The notes beneath the pieces are model-generated. The model was given only the letters and a program-made list of their open reading frames with translations, ran no database searches and was not told the origin of the DNA. A DNA stretch of 64,000 bases, from contig OZ241919.1 in assembly GCA_965203835.1 (NCBI GenBank), forward strand, positions 1,612,001-1,676,000, read 5' to 3'. Positions within the stretch are counted from its first letter, which is position 1. Every line of letters starts with the position of its first letter. Position numbers and translations under genes: made by a program. The DNA is from CBDCFV01 sp965203835. GTDB lineage: Bacteria > Chloroflexota > Dehalococcoidia > Lucifugimonadales > UBA3495. Of this stretch, positions 44,874-52,041 are shown one piece after another.

Positions 44874-45587
44874 TCAAGCCAGCGTTGCCAGCAGTTCTTC
44901 AATGGCTTGGTTGACGTCATCGGGGCGTTCCGCCATGGGGAAGTGGCCGGCGTTGTCCAGCCTTACGTACCTGGAGCCGGGGACGGCTTGATGAATCTCC
45001 AACTCGTACTCATCGGAAGTCAAAGGGTCATCGATCCCGCGAATCAATACCAGAGGCGCTTGGAGAGTGTGGATGCGGTCCCTTACGTCGAAGCGGTCGA
45101 TCACCACCAGATCGTCGTGCTGCGAGATAGGGCCCACCCGCCGATGCCACTCCAGCAAACGGCTCCTAAGTTCCGGGTCAATGAACATCATGGCGTGGTC
45201 CATCGCCTGTAGCCAGGTCTCGTGGGCCGCCGAATCTTCGGCGGCTCGCAGCCGCATTTCCAACGTGCCCGGGTCACGCTCCTTGGGGCGCATGGCCACC
45301 GTCATCAACACCAACCCGCTTACTTCTTCGGGATAGTCCAGCGCATATTGAAGGGCGATGCACGCACCCAGGGTAAAACCCACCAGCACCAAGTCCTTTC
45401 GAAGGTCGTGACCCCAAATCCAGCCCCTGACCCACTCGGTGTAACCTTGAACATCGGCGCAAGCCTTCCCTTCAAGGTGGCCGGGCAGGTTGGGGGCCAA
45501 GCTCCCCGGGAAGCGATCCAATTGATAAGCGTAGCCTTCTCGGCAACCGCCTGCCCCTGGGCCGTGGATAAAGACCAGTTGGCTCAT
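44874..45587 (-). CDS. Alpha/beta hydrolase fold protein with Thr in the nucleophile position
   Basis: The 237-residue protein begins MSQLVFIHGPGAGG (oxyanion loop). It has the nucleophile elbow LVGFTLGACIAL, the acid in IRGIDDPLTSDEYE and the His in NAGHFPMAERPDDV. The elbow is G-x-T-x-G (ACC codon), not the usual G-x-S-x-G, so catalysis by Ser is excluded. Thr nucleophiles are rare in this fold. ATG 45587, with GGGAG six bases upstream, is chosen over the longer frame. Confidence 0.85.
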   Translation of the reverse strand: MSQLVFIHGPGAGGCREGYAYQLDRFPGSLAPNLPGHLEGKACADVQGYTEWVRGWIWGHDLRKDLVLVGFTLGACIALQYALDYPEEVSGLVLMTVAMRPKERDPGTLEMRLRAAEDSAAHETWLQAMDHAMMFIDPELRSRLLEWHRRVGPISQHDDLVVIDRFDVRDRIHTLQAPLVLIRGIDDPLTSDEYELEIHQAVPGSRYVRLDNAGHFPMAERPDDVNQAIEELLATLA

Positions 45588-45792
45588 GCCGTTGCTCCCG
45601 CTTGGTAGATTTACTGCCGTGCCGGAATAACCAGCTTGGGAGACGTTGCCAATCCGGGGAAGAATGCGGTGGCGCAATTCTAGGCGTGTTGGTGCGTAAA
45701 GTCCACTCGTGATGTTGCCCATTCGAAGACGGGAGACATCATGCTATCATTACAGGACAGGGTGTCCAGTCGGCAATGGAACACTCAGAACC

Positions 45793-46188
45793 ATGGGGGA
45801 ACTCGTGCAACACCCACCCGACGACGCCTCCTCTCACAGGTACGAGGTCAAGAAGGTCCATATGGACGGCTCCACATTCGACGCTGTAGTTTTCTATCTC
45901 CGCGCCGGTGAGCCGGTCAACATCAATGTAGAAGGCGTACTCAAGAACACCAACCTCTGGGTTGAACCTTCGGATTCGAACCCGAAGTTGGAACGTCGTT
46001 TTATCTTCGAAGTGGCTCCTCAAGACGACGAAGGGCCAGTCGAACTCTATTTCAGGCGTTTGGATGTGGAATTGAATAAAATTGAAGAACTGCAACTTAG
46101 CTTTTATGGTTTTCGTCCAATCCCGGCAGGGGGATCGTCTGTAACGAACGAACTGGTGAATGAGTTACGCGAAAAGTTGGGAATTTGA
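45793..46188 (+). CDS. Hypothetical protein upstream of a PIN toxin (possible antitoxin)
   Basis: The 131-residue protein begins MGELVQHPPDDASSHRYEVK at ATG 45793. It is a mixed alpha/beta sequence with RRFIFEVAPQDDEGPVELYF and a C-terminal helix VTNELVNELREKLGI. It does not look like a known antitoxin family, but its stop is three bases before the start of a PIN gene, so a partner role is possible. Confidence 0.6.
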   Translation: MGELVQHPPDDASSHRYEVKKVHMDGSTFDAVVFYLRAGEPVNINVEGVLKNTNLWVEPSDSNPKLERRFIFEVAPQDDEGPVELYFRRLDVELNKIEELQLSFYGFRPIPAGGSSVTNELVNELREKLGI

Positions 46189-46191
46189 TGC

Positions 46192-46620
46192 ATGAGGGCA
46201 TTGCTTGATGTCAATGTTCTGATTGCCCTGCTTGACGAGAACCACACAAACCACGGGAAGGTATCCGATTGGCTGGATAACCATATCGAACACGGGTGGG
46301 CTTCTTCTCCATTGACTCAAAACGGTTGCGTGCGTATCCTATCCCAACCGGGGTATCCAAACACTTTGGGTATTGCCGATGCCGTCGAGCGATTGCGTGA
46401 GGCAGTCTCTACTCCCCATCACCAATTTGTTGCCGACGATGTCAGCCTGCTCGACCATGCAGTCGTGGATGCCCGCAATTTATCGGGCCCGGGGCAACTA
46501 ACTGATGTATACCTTCTGGCCCTTGCAGTCGCCCACGGTGCTCGATTCGTAACCCTCGATAAGGACGTATCTCTCGCCACTGTGAGAGCAGCCGGACAGG
46601 AATCCTTGATCGTAATCTGA
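46192..46620 (+). CDS. PIN-domain toxin (VapC-like)
   Basis: The 142-residue protein begins MRALLDVNVLIALLDENHTN (first acidic motif), with SSPLTQNGCVRIL, then GPGQLTDVYLLALAVAHGA and FVTLDKDVSL. The pattern is that of TA-system VapC/PIN RNases of the mycobacterial VapC type. It lies three bases after the hypothetical gene at 45793. Confidence 0.88.
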   Translation: MRALLDVNVLIALLDENHTNHGKVSDWLDNHIEHGWASSPLTQNGCVRILSQPGYPNTLGIADAVERLREAVSTPHHQFVADDVSLLDHAVVDARNLSGPGQLTDVYLLALAVAHGARFVTLDKDVSLATVRAAGQESLIVI

Positions 46621-46664
46621 ACTAACTTGGAACCATACCTCACAACTCTCGAAGGAGGACGACC

Positions 46665-47267
46665 ATGGTCGCTGGAACCCCCGTGGACCTCACCGTTTGG
46701 TACGACTACACTTGACCCTTCTGCTACATCGGCCTGGCCAGGCTCGACAAAGTTGCTGAATCTCACGCGATTAACGTCACTCGCAAAGCGTTCTTCCTGC
46801 GGCCCGACGGTCCCGCGGAAGGCGAAATACGCCAGATGAGAGAGGGCGAGACGGAAACCGAATTCGCTCCGGCGATGCAGGAGCGCGCCAGGGGCGCCGG
46901 ACTGGTAATGCGCCGCCCCCACTGGTCCCCCAATACGTCCCGCGTCCATGAGGCTACGGCCTACGCCAGCGAGAAAGGCCTGGATGGCGAATTCCACCAC
47001 GCCGCAGCCAAGGCTTACTGGGAAGACGGCGTCGACCTTTCCGACGTGAACGTCCTCAAGGACTTAGCCGGTGAGTGCGGCCTGGACTGGGCCGAGCTTT
47101 CGGAGCGTTTGGAGTCGGGTTACTACCGCGAACAGGTGCTCCGCGACGACCGGTACGCCAGGGACCACGGCGTCAACGGAACTCCCACCTACCAAATAGG
47201 TGAAGAGTTCACTTGGGGCGACCTTAGCATAGACGACTTGACCAACCTAGTGGAGAAGGCCGGTTAA
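46665..47267 (+). CDS. DsbA/FrnE-family thiol oxidoreductase with in-frame TGA, probable selenoprotein (Sec17)
   Basis: Read through TGA 46713-46715, the frame from ATG 46665 to TAA 47265-47267 encodes 200 residues of a DsbA-family FrnE-type thioredoxin fold. The first strand and active site are VDLTVWYDYT, then the TGA codon, then PFCYIGLARLDK, so TGA replaces the first Cys of the CPFC redox motif. The helical insert and the cis-Pro strand GVNGTPTYQIG (Pro174) follow intact. GGAGG lies seven bases before the ATG. Downstream of the TGA, GGCCU-GGCC-AGGCU (46731-46744) can form a small hairpin with a loop starting with G about 20 bases after the TGA, compatible with a bacterial SECIS. Selenocysteine is the best explanation; a nonsense mutation is the alternative. 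Confidence 0.85.
46731..46744 (+). promoter_or_regulatory. Candidate bacterial SECIS hairpin
   Basis: The mRNA can pair GGCCU with AGGCU (one G-U pair) around a GGCC loop that begins about 20 bases after the TGA and starts with two G. These are features described for bacterial SECIS elements read by SelB. The stem is short and lies in coding sequence, so it is only suggestive alone. Confidence 0.4.
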
Positions 47268-47289
47268 CATCCGGATTCGGTGTCTGAAG

Positions 47290-47327
47290 CGGGCTGGCTC
47301 CCCGGTGGGCCAGCCCGTTTATAACTT
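47290..47327 (+). terminator. Rho-independent terminator after the DsbA-family gene
   Basis: CGGGCTGGC / GCCAGCCCG is a nine-base-pair perfect stem with a ten-base loop, followed by TTTATAACTTT. It lies 23 bases past the stop codon and before the aminotransferase gene. Confidence 0.8.
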
Positions 47328-47366
47328 TACGTATGTCCCCATAGGACTTGGAGAGTTTTAGGACGA

Positions 47367-48344
47367 ATGGTTGAGCAGAAGGTGTCACAGGAAGTCAAAG
47401 AGACTGCTGATCGCCAGACCCCGGCCTACCTGTGGCACAGCGGCGAGTTGGTGGAGTGGGACAAGGCCATGGTGCACGCCTCCCTGCTGGGATGGTCGGC
47501 CATCTCGTCGGTGTTCGAGGGCATCCGGGCTTACTGGAACGACCGCCGGCAACAGCTTTACATCTTTCACCTCGACGCCCACCTGAAGCGGCTGTTCCAG
47601 TCCATGAAAATCATGCGGATGGCGTCGCCTTTCTCCGCCGAGGAGTTGAGCCTCGGCATCGCGGAGTTGCTGCGGGCCAACGATTACCGGTGCGACACCT
47701 ACATACAGCCGCTGGCCTACTTCGGCGGGGGTATACCCGGCTACTTGGCAGTATTGGAAAGGCCGGGAGAGATATTGATCACGGCCCGGCCGTCTCCAAC
47801 GAACCTGGATACCCCCAGCGTATCCCACTGCAACGTAAGCAGTTGGAACCGCATTTCCGACAATGTGATGCCGCCGCGGGCCAAGGCCATCACCAACTAC
47901 CAGAATAGCCGTTACGTCTCCACCGAGTCGCGGGTCAACGGCTACGACTTCGGCATAATCCTCAACAGCCAAGGCAAAGTCTCGGAAGCAAGCTACGCCT
48001 GCATCTTCATCGTCAGGGACGGCGTGGCCATAACGCCGCCGGTCAGCGCCGGAATACTGGAGAGCATCACCCGGGAAGTGGTCAAAGAACTGCTGGAAAA
48101 TGAGCTTTCGGTGCCGGTAGTAGAGCGGGACGTGGAACGGACGGAGCTTTACATAGCCGACGAGGTGTTCATCTGCGGTACTGCCGTGGAGGTGCAGGCC
48201 GTAGGAAGCGTGGACAAGTATCAGGTCGGCAATGGAGAAACCGGCCCTGTGGTGACGCGGTTGAGGGAGCTGTTCCGGCAGGCGGTGCTGGGCGACAACC
48301 CCGCCCATGCCGGCTGGCTTACGCCGGTCTATTCCAACGGGTAA
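47367..48344 (+). CDS. ilvE: Branched-chain amino acid aminotransferase
   Basis: The 325-residue class IV aminotransferase catalyses the last step of Val/Leu/Ile synthesis. It has the VHASLLGWSAISSVFEGIRA start typical of BCATs, the PLP lysine in MPPRAKAITNYQNSRYVS, KVSEASYACIFIV and the GILESITREVVKELL phosphate turn. AGGACGA precedes the ATG. It is more IlvE-like than the enzyme at 4339. Confidence 0.9.
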   Translation: MVEQKVSQEVKETADRQTPAYLWHSGELVEWDKAMVHASLLGWSAISSVFEGIRAYWNDRRQQLYIFHLDAHLKRLFQSMKIMRMASPFSAEELSLGIAELLRANDYRCDTYIQPLAYFGGGIPGYLAVLERPGEILITARPSPTNLDTPSVSHCNVSSWNRISDNVMPPRAKAITNYQNSRYVSTESRVNGYDFGIILNSQGKVSEASYACIFIVRDGVAITPPVSAGILESITREVVKELLENELSVPVVERDVERTELYIADEVFICGTAVEVQAVGSVDKYQVGNGETGPVVTRLRELFRQAVLGDNPAHAGWLTPVYSNG

Positions 48345-48463
48345 AAGGCCGCGCCGGCGTTCCGGCCGCTGTCCATATATCCGATGGGAATGTCCTGCTC
48401 CGGCAAGCCCGCCATTCCCATTAGCATAGCTTCATATCATCCACAGACCTTGCGAGGGCCTTT

Positions 48464-49216
48464 ATGACCAGCAAATCCATACCCCGGAACCCGTCCGCCG
48501 CATCGGTAGAAAAGTTCCCGACCTTTCCCCCAAGGGACGACATGCAGAATTACCTCCACCTCTACCTGCCCGGTCACCCAGGCGCTCTGCAGCGCCACTT
48601 TGGCATTTCCGACACCACTGTCATACTCGGCGAGGCTCCCGTAAGGTGGTTTCCCAGTCAGGAACGGGGACACCGCATCCCCGACTTGCTGGTTGCCTTT
48701 GACGCCAACCGGGGCCTCGCTGTCGAGCAAATGGGTTATTCAATCAGGGAGCAAGGCAAGCCGCCGGACTTCGTGCTGGAAATTGCCTCACCCACCACCG
48801 GGCAGGAGGACTACACCGGGAAACGCAGAGACTACGCCGCCTTCGGAATCTCTGAATACTGGCGGTTCGACGGTTCCGGCGGCCTCTACCAAGACGCCCC
48901 CATGGCCGGAGACCGGCTAGTGAACGGCATCTACCAGCCCATCGACATCATCCGGGTTGACGAGACTCATCTATGGGGCGGCAGCGACGTCCTGGGCTTG
49001 TACCTGTGCTGGGAGGAAAGCCAACTCCGTTGGTACGACCCCGCGGCCCAGCGCTACCTGCTTACAGGCGACGAAATAGCCGAAGAACTGGACTCCGAAC
49101 GCGACGCGCGCATCGCCGCTGAAGAAGAACGAGACAGGGCACGGAACGAACGGGACACCGAACGTGAACGGGTGCGTGAACTGGAAGCCGAACTCAAACG
49201 TCTCCGGGGTTCCTGA
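48464..49216 (+). CDS. Uma2 family protein with C-terminal coiled coil
   Basis: The 250-residue protein has the Uma2 core: HRIPDLLVAFDA (Asp strand), then KPPDFVLEIASPTTG (E-x-x-S strand), FGISEYWRFDG and SDVLGLYLCWEESQLRWYDP. The last 50 residues are a charged helix (ERDARIAAEEERDRARNE). It matches the gene at 20926 in layout, including the coiled coil, and is a paralogue. Presumed PD-(D/E)XK nuclease of unknown role. Confidence 0.87.
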   Translation: MTSKSIPRNPSAASVEKFPTFPPRDDMQNYLHLYLPGHPGALQRHFGISDTTVILGEAPVRWFPSQERGHRIPDLLVAFDANRGLAVEQMGYSIREQGKPPDFVLEIASPTTGQEDYTGKRRDYAAFGISEYWRFDGSGGLYQDAPMAGDRLVNGIYQPIDIIRVDETHLWGGSDVLGLYLCWEESQLRWYDPAAQRYLLTGDEIAEELDSERDARIAAEEERDRARNERDTERERVRELEAELKRLRGS

Positions 49217-49284
49217 TCGAGGCCTGCCCCGCAGGGTTATGGGGTGAGGTATAGCGGATTGGGTGGAAGACCGGGAGGGTTTTC

Positions 49285-49899
49285 CTAGGGCCAGCTCCAC
49301 CGAAAATTGGCGTAGTGGGCGTTTCTGCCCGTATTGTCCCAAGTCATGCCGTGGTCTTGATATGTGCTGTCGGTGCCGCGGGCCAACGCCAGCGAACTGC
49401 TGACCGGGTGGCCGGTGTGTTCCAAGCGCATCGCCGCTCTCCGGCGTCCCGCAGTAATCCCTTCAATCGCCATGGCAATGATGTTTGGAATGGACGCCCG
49501 GCGGGTCATTGCTACGGACTCGTAGGTGATGGGACAGTAGGTGACTCCCTTGAAGTCGGTGGTCAGCCGCATCCACCTTTCCATCGGTCCGCCGATCTCT
49601 CCGGACAGAATCCTCTCGATGGCGTGACGCTGGTCCTGGTTCGCCTGTTCGTCAACGTAAAATGCCGTGGTCCAGTTACCCTCGCCCATAATACCCGGAG
49701 TATGGGCCGCCACCACGAAGTTCAAGCCGCCCAAGCTCACGCCGTTGTAATTCCCCTCTTCAATGTGGAAGGCAAACCCTACGTCGCAATGGCCTTCGGT
49801 AGGCGCTCCCGGCGGCACCGGTATGACGCATGGGCACAAGATTTCGCAGTTGCAGTTCTCGAAGTAGTCTCCCCTCAATTCCCATGTCTCATTGACCAT
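49285..49899 (-). CDS. DUF1326 domain protein
   Basis: The 204-residue protein begins WELRGDYFENCNCEILCPC, the Cys-rich motif of DUF1326 proteins, then GHCDVGFAFHIEEGNYNGV, GLNFVVAAHTPG and a central YVDEQANQDQRHAIERILSG. The clustered cysteines suggest metal binding. Function not established. It is divergent from the FAD oxidase gene. Confidence 0.88.
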   Translation of the reverse strand: MVNETWELRGDYFENCNCEILCPCVIPVPPGAPTEGHCDVGFAFHIEEGNYNGVSLGGLNFVVAAHTPGIMGEGNWTTAFYVDEQANQDQRHAIERILSGEIGGPMERWMRLTTDFKGVTYCPITYESVAMTRRASIPNIIAMAIEGITAGRRRAAMRLEHTGHPVSSSLALARGTDSTYQDHGMTWDNTGRNAHYANFRWSWP

Positions 49900-50046
49900 T
49901 GCGGCGTTCCTTTCCCAAGGCTGGGCTTCCTGTTGACGGCAGGTTGAGTGTATTGAAAAGCCTCAATGGTGTCAAACCGGCGGGTTGTTATAATCTTCCT
50001 GTTATATTTGAAACCCGGTTAGCGACGAATACGGAGGTCTGCGGCT

Positions 50047-51645
50047 ATGGCGAGAAAAAGCTTCTGGGCATGGGGACTGGAGGAGACCGAACCCACCGAC
50101 GCCCAACGCAGGGAGACGGCCCGTTCCCTTTCCCGGCAGTACGGCGTGCCGTTGGAGGCCCCGCCGGTGCCCAGGGATGCGGACCTGGACCTGCGGAAGC
50201 CCAGAATTACGCCTCCTTCGAGCTTGGAAAGCATCTGCTCCACCGACACCCACGACCGGGCGGCCCACGCCTACGGGCGGAATTTTGCCGACAAGCTGAA
50301 GGCGTTCTATTGTGACTTCCCCAACCCTCCCGATGTTGTGGCCTATCCCAGGACCGAGGAAGACATAGAGCGGTTGATGCACTGGTGCCAGGAAAGGGGG
50401 TACGCCGTAATACCCTTCGGCGGCGGCAGTTCCACCGTCCACGGCATAGAGCCCGACCCCGAAGCCGTTGGCGCGGTCACCATCGACATGGGCCATTTGG
50501 ACCAAGTGCTGGAGATTGACGATGTTTCCCGGTCGGCGCGTATACAGGCTGGCGTCTACGGTCCCGCTTTGGAAAACCAACTGCGGCCTCATGGATTTAC
50601 CCTGAGACACTTTCCCCAAAGCTTCGAGTTTTCATCGCTTGGGGGCTGGATCGCCACCCGGTCCGGCGGGCACTACGCCACCAACCATACGCACATCGAC
50701 GATTTCGTCGAGTCGGTCCGGGTGCTGACGCCCTCCGGAGTGCTCGAAACAAGGCGGCTGCCGGGCAGCGGCGCGGGGCCAAGCCCGGACCGGCTGATTC
50801 TGGGCAGCGAGGGGACACTGGGCATAATCACCGACGCGTGGATGCGGATCCAGGCCCGCCCCAGGTTCCGCGCCTCGGTCGGAGTCAACTTCCCAACTTT
50901 CGAAGCCGGCTGGAACGGTGCGCGGCAAATTGTGCAAGCCAAGCTGTGGCCCGCCAACTGCCGCCTGCTGGACCCGGGCGAGGCCGGAACGGCCGCTGGC
51001 TTGGATGGCGCCCAGTCTCTGCTGGTGATCGGCTTCGAGTCGGCTGAAGTGCCCCAAGGTGAGTTCATACGCGAGGCCGTAGCCATAGCCAGGGACGCCG
51101 GCGGTCAAGTGGACGAAGACAGCATCCTGGTATCGGACGAGGCATCGAGGGCCACAGGACGGCAAGGGTCCGTTGGGGCTTGGAGAGATTCGTTCATCAA
51201 CGCGCCGTACAACCGGAATGTGACCACCGGGTTCGGCTTGGTGGAGGATACGCTGGAGACCGCCGTAACCTGGGACCAGTGGCCAAAGCTCGACGCAGCG
51301 GTAAGGGGCGCCATCCAGGATGTGCTGGACCGTCTTTGTGGAGGAGGGACGGTGACCTGCCGGTTTACCCACGTATACACCGACGGCCCGGCCCCCTACT
51401 ATACCTTCGTAGGCTACGGACCCCGGGGCGGAGAGATAGAGGCTCACGACGCCATAAAAGAGGCTGCCTCAGACGCCATAATCACCAATGGCGGCACAAT
51501 CACCCACCACCACGCCGTTGGGCGGCTCCACAAGCCGTGGTATAACCAAGAGAACGCCGGCCTGTTCATCCACGCCCTGCGGGCGGCCAAGCGGGCTGTG
51601 GACCCCGGGGGGATTATGAATCCCGGGGTGCTGATAGACCCGTGA
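50047..51645 (+). CDS. FAD-binding oxidase, alkyldihydroxyacetonephosphate synthase-like
   Basis: The 532-residue protein belongs to the PCMH/vanillyl-alcohol oxidase FAD family. It has the FAD loop VIPFGGGSSTVHGIEP, the SLGGWIATRSGGHYA and LGSEGTLGIITDAWM motifs, and a C-terminal ITHHHAVGR His cluster seen in alkyl-DHAP synthases and related (S)-2-hydroxyacid oxidases. It ends with PGGIMNPGVL. GGAGG precedes the ATG. The ether-lipid role is only one option; the start FWAWGLE matches AGPS-like proteins. Confidence 0.9.
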   Translation: MARKSFWAWGLEETEPTDAQRRETARSLSRQYGVPLEAPPVPRDADLDLRKPRITPPSSLESICSTDTHDRAAHAYGRNFADKLKAFYCDFPNPPDVVAYPRTEEDIERLMHWCQERGYAVIPFGGGSSTVHGIEPDPEAVGAVTIDMGHLDQVLEIDDVSRSARIQAGVYGPALENQLRPHGFTLRHFPQSFEFSSLGGWIATRSGGHYATNHTHIDDFVESVRVLTPSGVLETRRLPGSGAGPSPDRLILGSEGTLGIITDAWMRIQARPRFRASVGVNFPTFEAGWNGARQIVQAKLWPANCRLLDPGEAGTAAGLDGAQSLLVIGFESAEVPQGEFIREAVAIARDAGGQVDEDSILVSDEASRATGRQGSVGAWRDSFINAPYNRNVTTGFGLVEDTLETAVTWDQWPKLDAAVRGAIQDVLDRLCGGGTVTCRFTHVYTDGPAPYYTFVGYGPRGGEIEAHDAIKEAASDAIITNGGTITHHHAVGRLHKPWYNQENAGLFIHALRAAKRAVDPGGIMNPGVLIDP

Positions 51646-51800
51646 CAAAAGTCTCCCAAGCCTTCAAAACGTAATCCACGCCTTGGGGCGAAAAACGGGA
51701 CTATGACTTACGATTGACCAAATGACGTGCATATGCAAGTTACTTAAGCCGCCCGACATACGTTATTATGTAATGTAGTGATGAGTTTGGGAGGTGGTGA

Positions 51801-52010
51801 ATGGACTCCATCGAAGTTGCGGTCAGGTTCACGGAAGCTATCATGGACAAGTCCAAGCGAGGACGGAGCGACGAGGGGCTTCCACTACAGTACGTTAACA
51901 CCTTCGCCGAAGTGTTGACACTATTGAAAAACCATGTGGGTCCCATGCTGGACCCGCCCCGGCATCCCAGGGACATGTCGGAGATTTTCCCTCTGACCCA
52001 CGAGCGTTAG
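51801..52010 (+). CDS. Hypothetical small protein
   Basis: This 69-residue protein begins MDSIEVAVRFTEAIMDKSKR, preceded by a convincing GGGAGGTGG. The sequence is helical (EVLTLLKNHVGPML) and has no family recognised. It lies 31 bases before the surface-protein gene, in a different frame. Confidence 0.55.
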   Translation: MDSIEVAVRFTEAIMDKSKRGRSDEGLPLQYVNTFAEVLTLLKNHVGPMLDPPRHPRDMSEIFPLTHER

Positions 52011-52041
52011 ACAGGCTTTCAACAAGAGCCCATCTCAAAAT

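Noticed and set aside
45961..46000. tRNA-like GATTCGAACCC stretch
   Set aside because: It lies within a coding frame and there is no matching acceptor stem or anticodon arm around it.
46713..46715. TGA read as a true stop, making the DsbA-family gene a pseudogene
   Set aside because: The frame is otherwise intact for 183 codons, the TGA falls exactly on the redox Cys position, and the ribosome binding site is strong. A pseudogene remains possible but is less economical than selenocysteine.
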